Shown here one piece after another: positions 29,795 through 40,289 of a stretch of DNA of 45,524 bases (positions are counted from its first letter, which is position 1; each line of letters opens with the position of its first letter). Both the position numbers and the translations under genes were made by a program. Under the pieces are notes generated by a model that saw only the letters and a list, made by a program, of their open reading frames with translations, had not been told where the DNA came from and did no database searches. This DNA comes from Nemertoderma westbladi (taxonomy: Eukaryota > Xenacoelomorpha > Nemertodermatida > Nemertodermatidae): NCBI GenBank assembly GCA_032718475.1, contig JAUCBJ010000028.1, forward strand, positions 1 through 45,524, given 5' to 3'.

Positions 29795-31057
29795 TCCACG
29801 AAGCTAAGGAAAATCAACTACTTTCGCTAAGAAAGATTTTCCTTAGCTGAGATGGTCTATTCATAGTGGGCTATTTTACTTGTGTGAGGCAGATTTGGGG
29901 TTTTTTGATAGGCGAAAAAACTAGCCTTTAAAAGTACCCTGAAATTTTGCATGTATATACTACTCGGCGAGGCGCATCTTTTGGGCCGGGTCTCATATCC
30001 AGGAAAAATCTGGTTTCCATGGCAACGGACTTCAAAAAAAGTCTATGTATTTCAAGTCAATATTTATAACTCTATTTGTAGGAAAACTATAATAGATTTA
30101 AACTTGGGGTTTTGCAACACAACTATAAGGTCCATAGCAGATCCGATTGAGGCTAAATAGAAAATCCAGTTACGTTGGCAACCGGGATAAACAGATGTTA
30201 AAATTTATAAAATGATAATTTGAGGCCTAAGGGCAAGGTGTTATGACTTGAGACCAACCCCTACCCCCACTATATAACTTATTCTGCATCCGAATTACAT
30301 TGTTCTATTTTTCAGTTACCATGACAACAGCCGAAAACAGATGTTTTTATACAAAAATTATTCATTTGGACATAGACTTCGCGATAAAATTTTACAAAAC
30401 TGGGTATGTGTTATCTGCACCACTAGTTGGAACTTTTAGTGAAACTTAAATCATTCCAGAAATTTAGTTACCATGGTAACTGTAGTTTTTTAAACTCTAT
30501 ATCATTCAAGTCTATATTGATAACTCTATTTCTAGCAAAACTGTAATATATATAAACTTGGGGTTTTGTAACTCATCTATAAGGTCCATATACAAGCCGT
30601 TCGAAGTTAATTAGAAAATCCATTTACCATAGCAACAAGAGTAAACAGATGTTAAAATTAATAAAATGATAATTTGAAGCACAATTTAATAGTATTATGA
30701 CTTGGGACCAACACCTACCCCCACTATATGACTTATTCTGCATCCGAATTACATTGTTCTATTTTTCAGTTTCCATGACAACCACTGCAAACAGATGCAT
30801 TTTGATAGAAAATCTGTAATTTGGACATAAACTACAATATTTTCTGAAACTCGATGTGTTATCTGAAAAACAATCTGGACTGAATCTTTTTTCAAAGGTA
30901 AAACCAACAGTTCCAGAGAACTCTAGTTTCCATGGGAATAGAAGTTATTTATTGGCAAATGCTACTAAACTAGGCTAAGCAACGAACCAAATTGTGGCCG
31001 TTTGTTTAATTTTCCTTAGCTTCGTGGTTGCATTTCCTTTAGGAAATGCCTTTCTAG
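29795..31057 (+). mobile_element. Helitron-like non-autonomous element, copy H1 (full length)
   Basis: Begins TCCACGAAG and ends CTTTCTAG. The 5' word CCACGAAGCTAAGGAAAAT (29796-29814) is repeated inverted at 31009-31027. Next comes the hairpin GCATTTCCTTTAGGAAATGC (31030-31049), eight bases before the CTAG end. TC start, CTRR end, 3' hairpin and no target duplication are Helitron features; the inverted subterminal repeat is a Helentron/Helitron2 feature. The 5' end also folds on itself (GCTAAGGAAAAT with ATTTTCCTTAGC). The inside has two diverged direct modules about 443 bp apart (ATTCTGCATCCGAATTACAT at 30291 and about 30734). No Rep/helicase gene is present; short frames inside are not conserved as genes. 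In this copy alone the preceding base is T rather than A. Confidence 0.85.
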
Positions 31058-31079
31058 TAGCTATAGTTTTGTAAAAAAA

Positions 31080-31118
31080 AAATGTTCTAGAACAAATATT
31101 TTTTGTTCTAGAACATTT
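31080..31118. repeat. 16-bp perfect inverted repeat around TTCTAGAA
   Basis: AAATGTTCTAGAACAA (31080-31095) and its reverse complement (31103-31118) with a 7-bp loop. Each arm holds the palindrome GTTCTAGAAC, which fits a heat-shock-element unit (TTCnnGAA), probably by chance in this AT-rich stretch. Confidence 0.7.
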
Positions 31119-31206
31119 AAAAAAAATAAATTTATTAGAAATTATTTGTTATGTTAATAAATAGTTTAATTATCTATAAACATTGATAGCTACTAATTAT
31201 TTTCAA

Positions 31207-31328
31207 GCTAGCTAGTGATTTTACAAGTTTAGCTATCATTAAAAAAAAAATTTCAGAAATTAATTGAAATTATGTGTAATGAATTGTTTTTTTTTAATAA
31301 TAGGTAACTTGCAAAATCACTAGCTAGC
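31207..31328. mobile_element. 122-bp foldback (MITE-like) element
   Basis: GCTAGCTAGTGATTTTACAA and the next GTT (31207-31229) match 31306-31328 as an inverted repeat with one mismatch in 23. Looser pairing continues inward through a poly-A and poly-T tract. No target duplication is clear. Confidence 0.6.
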
Positions 31329-31339
31329 CTGAATATTAA

Positions 31340-31873
31340 AACAACACCAATAAAAACCTGTCCCGGAGATCCCCTACCTTCTACAATCCTGAAGGGTTGC
31401 ATCCACTTATTAATTCCAGTGTTTGTATTAATCATCAACTTGTCATTCTCTACTGCAAAAGTACCGATCCTCTTCAAGGAGTCAATATTACGGCCCCTTA
31501 TTAAGAAAGTGCGCCTTGATCCAAATGTTCTAAACAACTTCAGACCAATATCTAATCTGAAGTATATAGCTAAACTCACGGAGAGAGTACCTAGTTGCAA
31601 GACAGTTAATGCATCATTTAACTATAAACTCACTACATGAACCTTTTCAGAGTGCCTATCGTAGCGCACACAGTGTTGAGACCGCCTTATTGCGTGTAAA
31701 TAACGACCTTTTACGATGCATTGATGATGGTGAGAGTGTTATTTTGATAATGCTAGGTCTATCCGCTGCTTTCGATTCGATCGATCACGATATATTGCTT
31801 TCCACTCTAAAGAACGATTTTGGTATCTACGGCCAGACTCTAAATTGGTTCAAATCTTATTTGTCAGATCGGA
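31340..31873 (+). pseudogene. LINE C: RT fragment 1 (fingers to motif A), CR1/L2-like
   Basis: Plus-strand RT of the same general type as LINE A, 5'-truncated at about 31340. Readable pieces are CPGDPLPSTILKGCIHLLIP, FVLIINLSFSTAKVPILFKE, RLDPNVLNNFRPISNL, then after a frameshift FQSAYRSAHSVETALLRVNN, motif A LGLSAAFDSIDHDIL and WFKSYLSDRI at the junction with Helitron H2. Further parts lie at 34152-34202, 35148-35162, 37491-37597 and 38866-38897, each separated by Helitron copies. In LINEs this region copies RNA at the target nick. The element is dead. Confidence 0.85.
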
Positions 31874-32884
31874 TCCACGAAGCTAAGGAAAATCAACTAC
31901 TTTCGCTAAGAAAGATTTTCCTTAGCTGAGATGGTCTATTCATAGTGGGCTATTTTACTTGTGTGAGGCAGATTTGGGGTTTTTTGATAGGCGAAAAAAC
32001 TAGCCTTTAAAAGTACCCTGAAATTTTGCATGTATATACTACTCGGCGAGGCGCATCTTTTGGGCCGGGTCTCATATCCAGGAAAAATCTGGTTTCCATG
32101 GCAACGGACTTCAAAAAAAGTCTATGTATTTCAAGTCAATATTTATAACTCTATTTGTAGGAAAACTATAATAGATTTAAACTTGGGGTTTCTCAACACA
32201 ACTATAAGGTCCATAGCAGAGCCGATTGAGGCTAAATAGAAAATCCAGTTACGTTGGCAACCGGGATAAACAGATGTTAAAATTTATAAAATGATAATTT
32301 GAGGCCTAAGTGCAAGGTGTTATGACTTGAGACCAACCCCTACCCCCACTATATAACTTATTCTGCATCCGAATTACATTGTTCTATTTTTCAGTTACCA
32401 TGACAACAGCCGAAAACAGATGTTTTTATACAAAAATTATTCATTTGGACATAGACTTCGCGATAAAATTTTACAAAACTGGGTATGTGTTATCTGCACC
32501 ACTAGTTGGAACTTTTAGTGAAACTTAAATCATTCCAGAAATTTAGTTACCATGGTAACTGTAGTTTATTAAACTCTATATCATTCAAGTCTATATTGAT
32601 AACTCTATTTCTAGCAAAACTGTAATATATATAAACTTGGGGTTTTGTAACTCATCTATAAGGTCCATATACAAGCCGTTCGAAGTTAATTAGAAAATCC
32701 ATTTACCATAGCAACAAGAGTAAACAAATGTTAAAATTAATAAAATGATAATTTGAAGCACAATTTAATAGTATTATGACTTGGGACCAACACCTACCCC
32801 CACTATATGACTTATTCTGCATCCGAATTACATTGTTCTATTTTTCAGTTTCCATGACAACCACTGCAAACAGATGCATTTTGA
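31874..32884 (+). mobile_element. Helitron-like copy H2 (3' truncated)
   Basis: Starts TCCACGAAG after the LINE C word AGATCGGA and follows H1 closely up to GATGCATTTTGA. There H3 begins in place of TAGAAAATC. No 3' subterminal repeat or hairpin of its own is left. Confidence 0.88.
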
Positions 32885-34151
32885 TCCACGAAGCTAAGGA
32901 AAATCAACTACTTTCGCTAAGAAAGATTTTCCTTAGCTGAGATGGTGTATTCATAGTGGGCTATTTTACTTGTGTGAGGCAGATTTGGTTTTTTTTGGTC
33001 GGGGAAAAAACTAGCCTTTAAAAGTACCCTGAAATTTTGCATGTATATACAACTCATCAAGGCGCGTCGTGTGGGATGGGTCTCATCTCCAGGAAAAATC
33101 TGGTTTCCATGGCAACGGACTTAGAAAAAAGTCTATGTATTTCAAGTCAATATTTGTAACTCTATTTGTAGGAAAACTATAATACATATAAACTTGGGGT
33201 TTCTCAACACAACTATAAGGTCCATAGCAGAGCCGATTGAGGTTAAATAGAAAATCCAGTTACCTTCGCAACCAGGCTAAACAGATGTTAAAATTTTTAA
33301 AATGTTAATTTGAAGCCTAAGGTTAAGGTGTGATGACTTGGGACCAATCCCTACCCCCACTATATAAATTATTCTGCGTCCGAATTTGATTGTTCTATTT
33401 TGCAGTTACCTTGACAACCGCTGAAAACAGATGTTTTTATACGAAAATTATTCATTTGTACATAGACTTCGCTATAAAATTTTACGAAACTAGGTATGTG
33501 TTATCTGGACCACTAGTTGGAACTTTTAGTGAAACTCAAAACATTCCAGAAATATCTAGTTACCATGGTAACTGTAGTTTTTTTAAAGTTATATATCATT
33601 CAAGTCTATAATCATAACTCTATTTGGAGAAAAACTGTAATATATATAAACTTGGGGTTTTGCAACTCATCTATAAGGTCCATATACAAGCCGTTCGAAG
33701 TTAATTAGAAAATCCATTTACCATAGCAACAAGAGTAAACAGATGTTAAAATTAATAAAATGATAATTTGAAGCACAATTTAATAGTATTATGACTTGGG
33801 ACCAACACCTACCCCCACTATATGACTTATTCTGCATCCGAATTACATTGTTCTATTTTTCAGTTTCCATGACAACCACTGCAAACAGATGCATTTTGAT
33901 AGAAAATCTGTAATTTGGACATAAACTACAATATTTTCTGAAACTCGATGTGTTATCTGAAAAACAATCTGGACTGAATCTTTTTTCAAAGGTAAAACCA
34001 ACAGTTCCAGAGAACTCTAGTTTCCATGGGAATAGAAGTTATTTATTGGCAAATGCTACTAAACTAGGCTAAGCAACGAACCAAATTGTGGCCGTTTGTT
34101 TAATTTTCCTTAGCTTCGTGGTTGCATTTCCTTTAGGAAATGCCTTTCTAG
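32885..34151 (+). mobile_element. Helitron-like copy H3 (full length)
   Basis: Full-length relative of H1, TC start to CTAG end, with subterminal inverted repeats and the 3' hairpin. It joins H2 on the left at an A/T step and LINE C (TATATTAAG) on the right. Its left third differs from H1 more (CAACTCATCAAGGCGCG) and resembles H6, so there are at least two subfamilies. Confidence 0.88.
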
Positions 34152-34202
34152 TATATTAAGTCAGATTATAATTATAAGTTATGCACAGTTTACTATTTTT
34201 AA
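34152..34202 (+). pseudogene. LINE C: RT fragment 2 (between motifs A and B)
   Basis: 51 bp left between H3 and H4. One frame reads KSDYNYKLCTVYYF, in the place where LINE RTs carry the variable strand before motif B (S...L..VYYG). The next 15 bp (35148-35162, TACAGAAGGTTCAGA) continue it as EGS, the decayed QGS of motif B. Confidence 0.55.
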
Positions 34203-35147
34203 TCCACGAAGCTAAGGAAAATCAACTACTTTCGCTAAGAAAGATTTTCCTTAGCTGAGATGGTCTATTCATAGTGGGCTATTTTACTTGTGTGAGGCAG
34301 ATTTGGGGTTTTTTGATAGGCGAAAAAACTAGCCTTTAAAAGTACCCTGAAATTTTGCATGTATATACTACTCGACGAGGCGCATCTTTTGGGCCGGGTC
34401 TCATATCCAGGAAAAATCTGGTTTCCATGGCAACGGACTTCAAAAAAAGTCTATGTATTTCAAGTCAATATTTATAACTCTATTTGTAGGAAAACTATAA
34501 TAGATATAAACTTGGGGTTTCGCAACACAACTATAAGGTCCATAGCAGATCCGATTGAGGCTAAATAGAAAATCCAGTTACCTTGGCAACCGGGATAAAC
34601 AGATGTTAAAATTTATAAAATGTTAATTTGAAGCCTAAGCCTGAATTTCTCAACTCAACTATAAGGTTCATATCCAAGCCGTTCGAGGTTAATTAGAAAT
34701 TCCAGTCACCATAGCAACAAGACTAAACAGATATTAAAATTTATAAAATGATAATTTGAAGCACAAGTTAATAGTATTATGACTTGGGACCAACACCTAC
34801 CCCCACTATATGACTTATTCTGCATCCGAATTACATTGTTCTATTTTTCAGTTTCCATGACAACCACTACAAACAGATGCATTTTGATAGAAAATCGGTA
34901 ATTTGGACATAAACTACAATATTTTCTAAAACTCAGTACATGTGTTATCTGAACCACAATCTGTACTGAATTTTTTTTCAAAGGTTAAAGCAACAGTTCC
35001 AGCGAACTCTAGTTTCCATGGGAATAGAAGTTAATTATTGACAATTGCTACTAAACGAGGCTAAGCAAGCAACGAACCAAAGTGTGGCCGTTTGTTTAAT
35101 TTTCCTTAGCTTCGTGGTTGCATTTCCTTTAGGAAATGCCTTTCTCG
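34203..35147 (+). mobile_element. Helitron-like copy H4 (internally deleted)
   Basis: Both ends are intact (TCCACGAAG; hairpin and CTTTCTCG end, with A changed to C in CTRR), but only 945 bp long. The loss is between the two internal modules (near 34640, where AAGCCTAAGCCTGAATTTCTC joins), consistent with recombination between them. Confidence 0.85.
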
Positions 35148-35162
35148 TACAGAAGGTTCAGA

Positions 35163-36237
35163 TCCACGAAGCTAAGGAAAATCAACTACTTTCGCTAAGA
35201 AAGATTTTCCTTAGCTGAGATGGTCTATTCATAGTGGGCTATTTTACTTGTGTGAGGCAGATTTGGGGTTTTTTGATAGGCGAAAAAACTAGCCTTTAAA
35301 AGTACCCTGAAATTTTGCATGTATATACTACTCGGCGAGGCGCATCTTTTGGGCCGGGTCTCATATCCAGGAAAAATCTGGTTTCCATGGCAACGGACTT
35401 CAAAAAAAGTCTATGTATTTCAAGTCAATATTTATAACTCTATTTGTAGGAAAACTATAATAGATTTAAACTTGGGGTTTTGCAACACAACTATAAGGTC
35501 CATAGCAGATCCGATTGAGGCTAAATAGAAAATCCAGTTACGTTGGCAACCGGGATAAACAGATGTTAAAATTTATAAAATGATAATTTGAGGCCTAAGG
35601 GCAAGGTGTTATGACTTGAGACCAACCCCTACCCCCACTATATAACTTATTCTGCATCCGAATTACATTGTTCTATTTTTCAGTTACCATGACAACAGCC
35701 GAAAACAGATGTTTTTATACAAAAATTATTCATTTGGACATAGACTTCGCGATAAAATTTTACAAAACTGGGTATGTGTTATCTGCACCACTAGTTGGAA
35801 CTTTTAGTGAAACTTAAATCATTCCAGAAATTTAGTTACCATGGTAACTGTAGTTTATTAAACTCTATATCATTCAAGTCTATATTGATAACTCTATTTC
35901 TAGCAAAACTGTAATATATATAAACTTGGGGTTTTGTAACTCATCTATAATTTCCATATCCATCCAAGCCGTTTGAGGTTAATTAGAAAGTACAGTTACC
36001 ATAGCAACAAGACTAAACAGATGTTACTATTTATAAAATGATAATTTGAAGCACAAGTTAATAGTATTATGACTTGGGACCAAGACCTACCCCCACTATA
36101 TGACTTATTCTGCATCCGAATTACATTATTATATTTTTCAGTTTCCATGACAACCACTGCAAACAGATGCATTTTGATAGAAAATCGGTAATTTGGACAT
36201 AAACTACAATATTTTCTGAAACTCGGTATATGTGTTA
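35163..36237 (+). mobile_element. Helitron-like copy H5 (3' truncated)
   Basis: Starts after the 15-bp LINE C remnant TACAGAAGGTTCAGA. The left part is almost identical to H1. It stops at TATATGTGTTA, where H6 begins instead of TCTGAACC. No 3' end of its own remains. Confidence 0.87.
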
Positions 36238-37490
36238 TCCACGAAGTTAAGGAAAATCAACTACTTTCGCTAAGAAAGATTTTCCTTAGCTGAGATGGTC
36301 TATTCATAGTGGGCTGTTTTACTTGTATGGAGCAGATTTAGTGTTTTTTGATAGGTGAAAAAACTAGCCTTTAAAAGTACCCTGAAATTTTGCATGTATA
36401 TACAACTCATCAAGGCGCGTCGTGTGGGATGGGTCTCATATCCAGGAAAAATCTGGTTTCCATGGCAACGGACTTAGAAAAAAGTCTATGTATTTCAAGT
36501 CAATATTTGTAACTCTATTTGTAGGAAAACTATAATACATATAAACTTGGGGTTTCCCAACACAACTATAAGGTCCATAACAGAGCCAATTGAGGTTAAA
36601 TAGAAAATCCAGTTACCTTGGCAACCGGGCTAAACAGATGTTAAAATTTTTAAAATGTTAATTTGAAGCCTAAGGTTAAGGTGTGATGACTTGGGACCAA
36701 TCCCTACCCCCACTATATAACTTATTCTGCGTCCGAATTTGATTGTTCTATTTTGCAGTTACCATGACAACCGCTGAAAACAGATGTTTTTATACAACAA
36801 TTATTCATTTGGACATAGACTTCACGATAAAATTTTACAAAACTGGGTATGTGTTATCTGGACCACTAGTTGGAACTTTTAGTGAAACTCAAAACATTCC
36901 AGAAATATCTAGTTACCATGGTAACTGGAGCTTATTAAAGTCAATATCATTCAAGTCTATATTTTTAACTCTTGTTTGTAGGAAAACTGTATTAGATATA
37001 AATATTGGGTTTCCCAACTCAACTATAAGGAAGGTCCTTAGAGGAGCCAATTGTGGTTAATTAGAAAATCCAGTTACCTTGGTAACCAGGCTAAACAGAT
37101 GTTATAATTTAAAAAATTATAATTAGAAACACAAGTTAAAGGCATTATGACTTGGGACCAACCCCTACCACCATAATATCACTTATTCTGCATCCAATCT
37201 ACGTTGTTCTATTTGCCAGTTACCTTGACAACCACTGCAAACAGACTTTTTAACAAATTAATAATTAATTTTGCACATAAACTACTCAATGAAGCTTCCT
37301 TGAAGTCGATGTGTCACCTGGAACCACAAACTAGATCTTAATGTAAAACTCAGCATTTCTAGAAAAGTCCAGTTACCTTGGCAATACCGGGAGTTCTTTT
37401 AACTCGGTAAATCAATGAACTGATGAGTCAAAGAGTGTCTAATTTTCCTTAGCTTCGTGGTTGCATTTCCTTTAGGAAATGCCTTTCTAG
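36238..37490 (+). mobile_element. Helitron-like copy H6 (full length, divergent right half)
   Basis: TC start (TCCACGAAGTTAAGG, one change) to CTAG end with hairpin. The left part is of the H3 subtype. The right half differs from all other copies (for example GAAGCTTCCTTGAAGTCGATG near 37290), so it is a distinct or recombinant variant. Confidence 0.85.
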
Positions 37491-37597
37491 TAGGCTCAGC
37501 ACAATAGTATTATTTCACACAGTATACTCGGTCACTACCCCGCGTTATTGCTAAATATTGTATTGGGTATCATTTGTATGCCGACGATACACAAATA
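37491..37597 (+). pseudogene. LINE C: RT fragment 3 with the YADD catalytic box
   Basis: One frame reads CIGYHLYADDTQI up to the H7 junction; this is motif C of LINE reverse transcriptases. Upstream in shifted frame is a decayed motif B tail (VLFHTVYSVT). Across H7 the frame resumes as YISFKR at 38866, exactly as expected after DDTQI. Confidence 0.85.
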
Positions 37598-38865
37598 TCC
37601 ACGAAGCTAAGGAAAATCAACTACTTTCGCTAAGAAAGATTTTCCTTAGCTGAGATGGTCTATTCATAGTGGGCTATTTTACTTGTGTGAGGCAGATTTG
37701 GTTTTTTTTGATAGGTGAAAAAACTAGCCTTTAAAAGTACCCTGAAATTTTGCATGTATATACTACTCGACGAGGCGCATCTTTTGGGCCGGGTCTCATA
37801 TCCAGGAAAAATCTGGTTTCCATGGCAACGGACTTCAAAAAAGTCTATGTATTTCAAGTCAATATTTATAACTCTATTTGTAGGAAAACTATAATAGATA
37901 TAAACTTGGGGTTTCTCAACTCAACTATAAGGTCCATAGCAGAGCCGATTGAAGTTAAATAGAAAATCCAGTTACCTTGGCAACCAGGCTAAACAGATGT
38001 TAAAATTTATAAAATGTTAATTTGAAGCCTAAGGTTAAGGTGTTATTACTTGGGACCAACCCCTACCCCCACTATATAAATTATTCTGCGTCCGAATTTG
38101 ATTGTTCTATTTTGCAGTTACCATGACAACCGCTGAAAACAGATGTTTTTATGCAAAAATTACTCATTTGGACATAGACTTCATGATAAAATTTTATGAA
38201 ACTGGGTATGTGTTATCTGGACCACTAGTTGGGACTTTTGGTGAAACTGAAAACATTCCAGAAATATCTAGTTACCATGGTGACTGGAGTTTATTAAAGT
38301 CTATATCATTCAAGTCTAAATTCAATACTCTATTTGTAGCAAAATAATGTAATATATATAAATTTGGGGTTTTGCAACACATCTATAAGGTCCATCCATA
38401 TACAAGCCGTTCCACGTTAATTACACAATCCAGTTACCATAGTAACAAGACTAAACAGATGTTAAAATTTATAAAATTATAATTATTGAAGCACAAGTTA
38501 ATAGTATTATGACTTGGGACCAAGACCTACCCCCATTATATGACTGCATCCGAATTACATTGTTCTATTTTTCAGTTTCCATGACAACCACTGCAAACAG
38601 TTGCATTTTAATAGAAAATCGGTAATTTGGACATAAACTACAATATTTTCTGAAACTTGGTATGTGTTGTCTGAACCACAATCTTTACTGAATCTTTTTT
38701 CAAAGGTAAAACCAACAGTTCCAGAGAACTCTAGTTTCCATGGGAATATAAGTTAATTATTGGCAAATGCTACTAAACGAGGCTAAGCAACGAACCAAAG
38801 TGTGGCCGTTTGTTTAATTTTCCTTAGCTTCGTGGTTGCATTTCCTTTAGGAAATGCCTTTCTAG
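37598..38865 (+). mobile_element. Helitron-like copy H7 (full length, cleanly flanked)
   Basis: Inserted between ACACAAATA and TATATTTCG of the LINE C RT. Cutting at TC and CTAG rejoins the reading frame through DDTQI and YISF without adding or losing a base, so the ends and the A/T target are certain here. Both subterminal inverted repeats and the 3' hairpin are present. Confidence 0.92.
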
Positions 38866-38897
38866 TATATTTCGTTCAAGCGAAAAATAGGAAAGAT
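38866..38897 (+). pseudogene. LINE C: RT fragment 4, right after YADD
   Basis: About 32 bp reading YISFKRKIGK in the YADD frame, then satellite sequence begins (GGTGTCACCCACGGAG). The rest of the RT is not found in the window. Confidence 0.7.
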
Positions 38898-39022
38898 AGG
38901 TGTCACCCACGGAGTCCCAGGTCCTGATCCCATCAAAGAGAGGTGTCACCAATATGGAGTCCCAGGTCCCGATCCCAACAAAGAGAGGTGTCACCCAAAC
39001 GGAGTCCTAGGTTCCGATCCTA
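38898..39022. repeat. 45-bp satellite array 2, left piece
   Basis: Nearly three units of the same satellite as at 20836-29315, starting directly in LINE C sequence and ending GGTTCCGATCCTA at the H8 junction. It continues after H8 at 40290 as TTAAAGAGATGTG. Together the two halves match the array variant in which CCGATCCCATTAAAGAG is continuous. Confidence 0.9.
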
Positions 39023-40289
39023 TCCACGAAGCTAAGGAAAATCAACTACTTTCGCTAAGAAAGATTTTCCTTAGCTGAGATGGTCTATTCATAGTGGGCT
39101 ATTTTACTTGTATGGAGCAGATTTGGTTTTTTTTGATAGGTAAAAAAACTAGCCTTTAAAAGTACCCTGAAATTTTGCATGTATATACTACTCGACGAGG
39201 CGCATCTTTTGGGCCGGGTCTCATATCCAGGAAAAATCTGGTTTCCATGGCAACGGACTTCAAAAAAAGTCTATGTATTTCAAGTCAATATTTATAACTC
39301 CATTTGTAGGAAAACTATAATAGATATAAATTTGGGGTTTCGCAACACAACTATAAGGTCCATAGCAGATCCGATTGAGGCTAAATAGAAAATCCAGTTA
39401 CCTTGGCAACCGGGATAAACAGATGTTAAAATTTATAAAATGTTAATTTGAGGCCTAAGGGCAAGGTGTTATGACTTGGGACCAACCCCTACCCCCACTA
39501 TATAACTTATTCTGCATCCGAATTACATTGTTCTATTTTTCAGTTACCATGACAACCGCTGAAAACAGATGTTTTTATTCAAAACTTATTCATTTGGACA
39601 TAGACTTCACGATAAAATTTTACAAAACTGGGTATGTGTTATCTGGACCACTAGTTGGAACTTTTAGTGAAACTTAAATTATTCCAGAAATTTAGTTACC
39701 ATGGTAACTGTAGTTTATTAAACTCTATATCATTCAAATCTATATTGATAACTCTATTTGTAGCAAAACTGAAATATATATAAACTTGGGGTTTTGCAAC
39801 TCATCTATAAGATCCATATCCAAGCCGTTTGAGGTTAATTAGAAAATACAGTTACCATAGCAACAAGTCTAAACAGATGTTAAAATTTATAAAATGATAA
39901 TTTGAAGCACAAGTTAATAGTATTATGACTTGGGATTAACCCCTACCCCCACTATATGACTTATTCTGCATCCGAATTACATTGTTCTATTTTTCAGTTT
40001 CCATGACAACCACTGCAAACAGATGCATTTTGATAGAAAATCGGTAATTTGGACATAAACTACAATATTTTCTGAAACTCAGTATATGTGTTATCTGAAC
40101 CACAATCTGTACTGAATTTTTTTTCAAAGGTTAAAGCAACAGTTCCAGAGAACTCTAGTTTCCATGGGAATAGAAGTTAATTATTGACAATTGCTACTAA
40201 ACGAGGCTAAGCAACGAACCAAAGTGTGGCCGTTTGTTTAATTTTCCTTAGCTTCGTGGTTGCATTTCCTTTAGGAAATGCCTTTCTCG
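39023..40289 (+). mobile_element. Helitron-like copy H8 (full length) inside the satellite
   Basis: TC start to CTCG end (C for A in CTRR), with both subterminal repeats and the 3' hairpin. The satellite unit it split can be read straight through once H8 is removed, giving a second independent proof of an A/T target and no duplication. It post-dates the array. Confidence 0.92.

Noticed and set aside
29951-30160. Recurrent 69-codon frame starting MYILLGEAHLLGRV in the Helitron copies
   Set aside because: Present because the element is repeated. Copies carry start changes and frame shifts without sign of protein constraint, and it lies in an AT-rich non-autonomous element.
37410-37445. Further hammerhead starting at CTGATGAGTC
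   Set aside because: No GAAA after a pairing stem II; only the seven-base core word matches.
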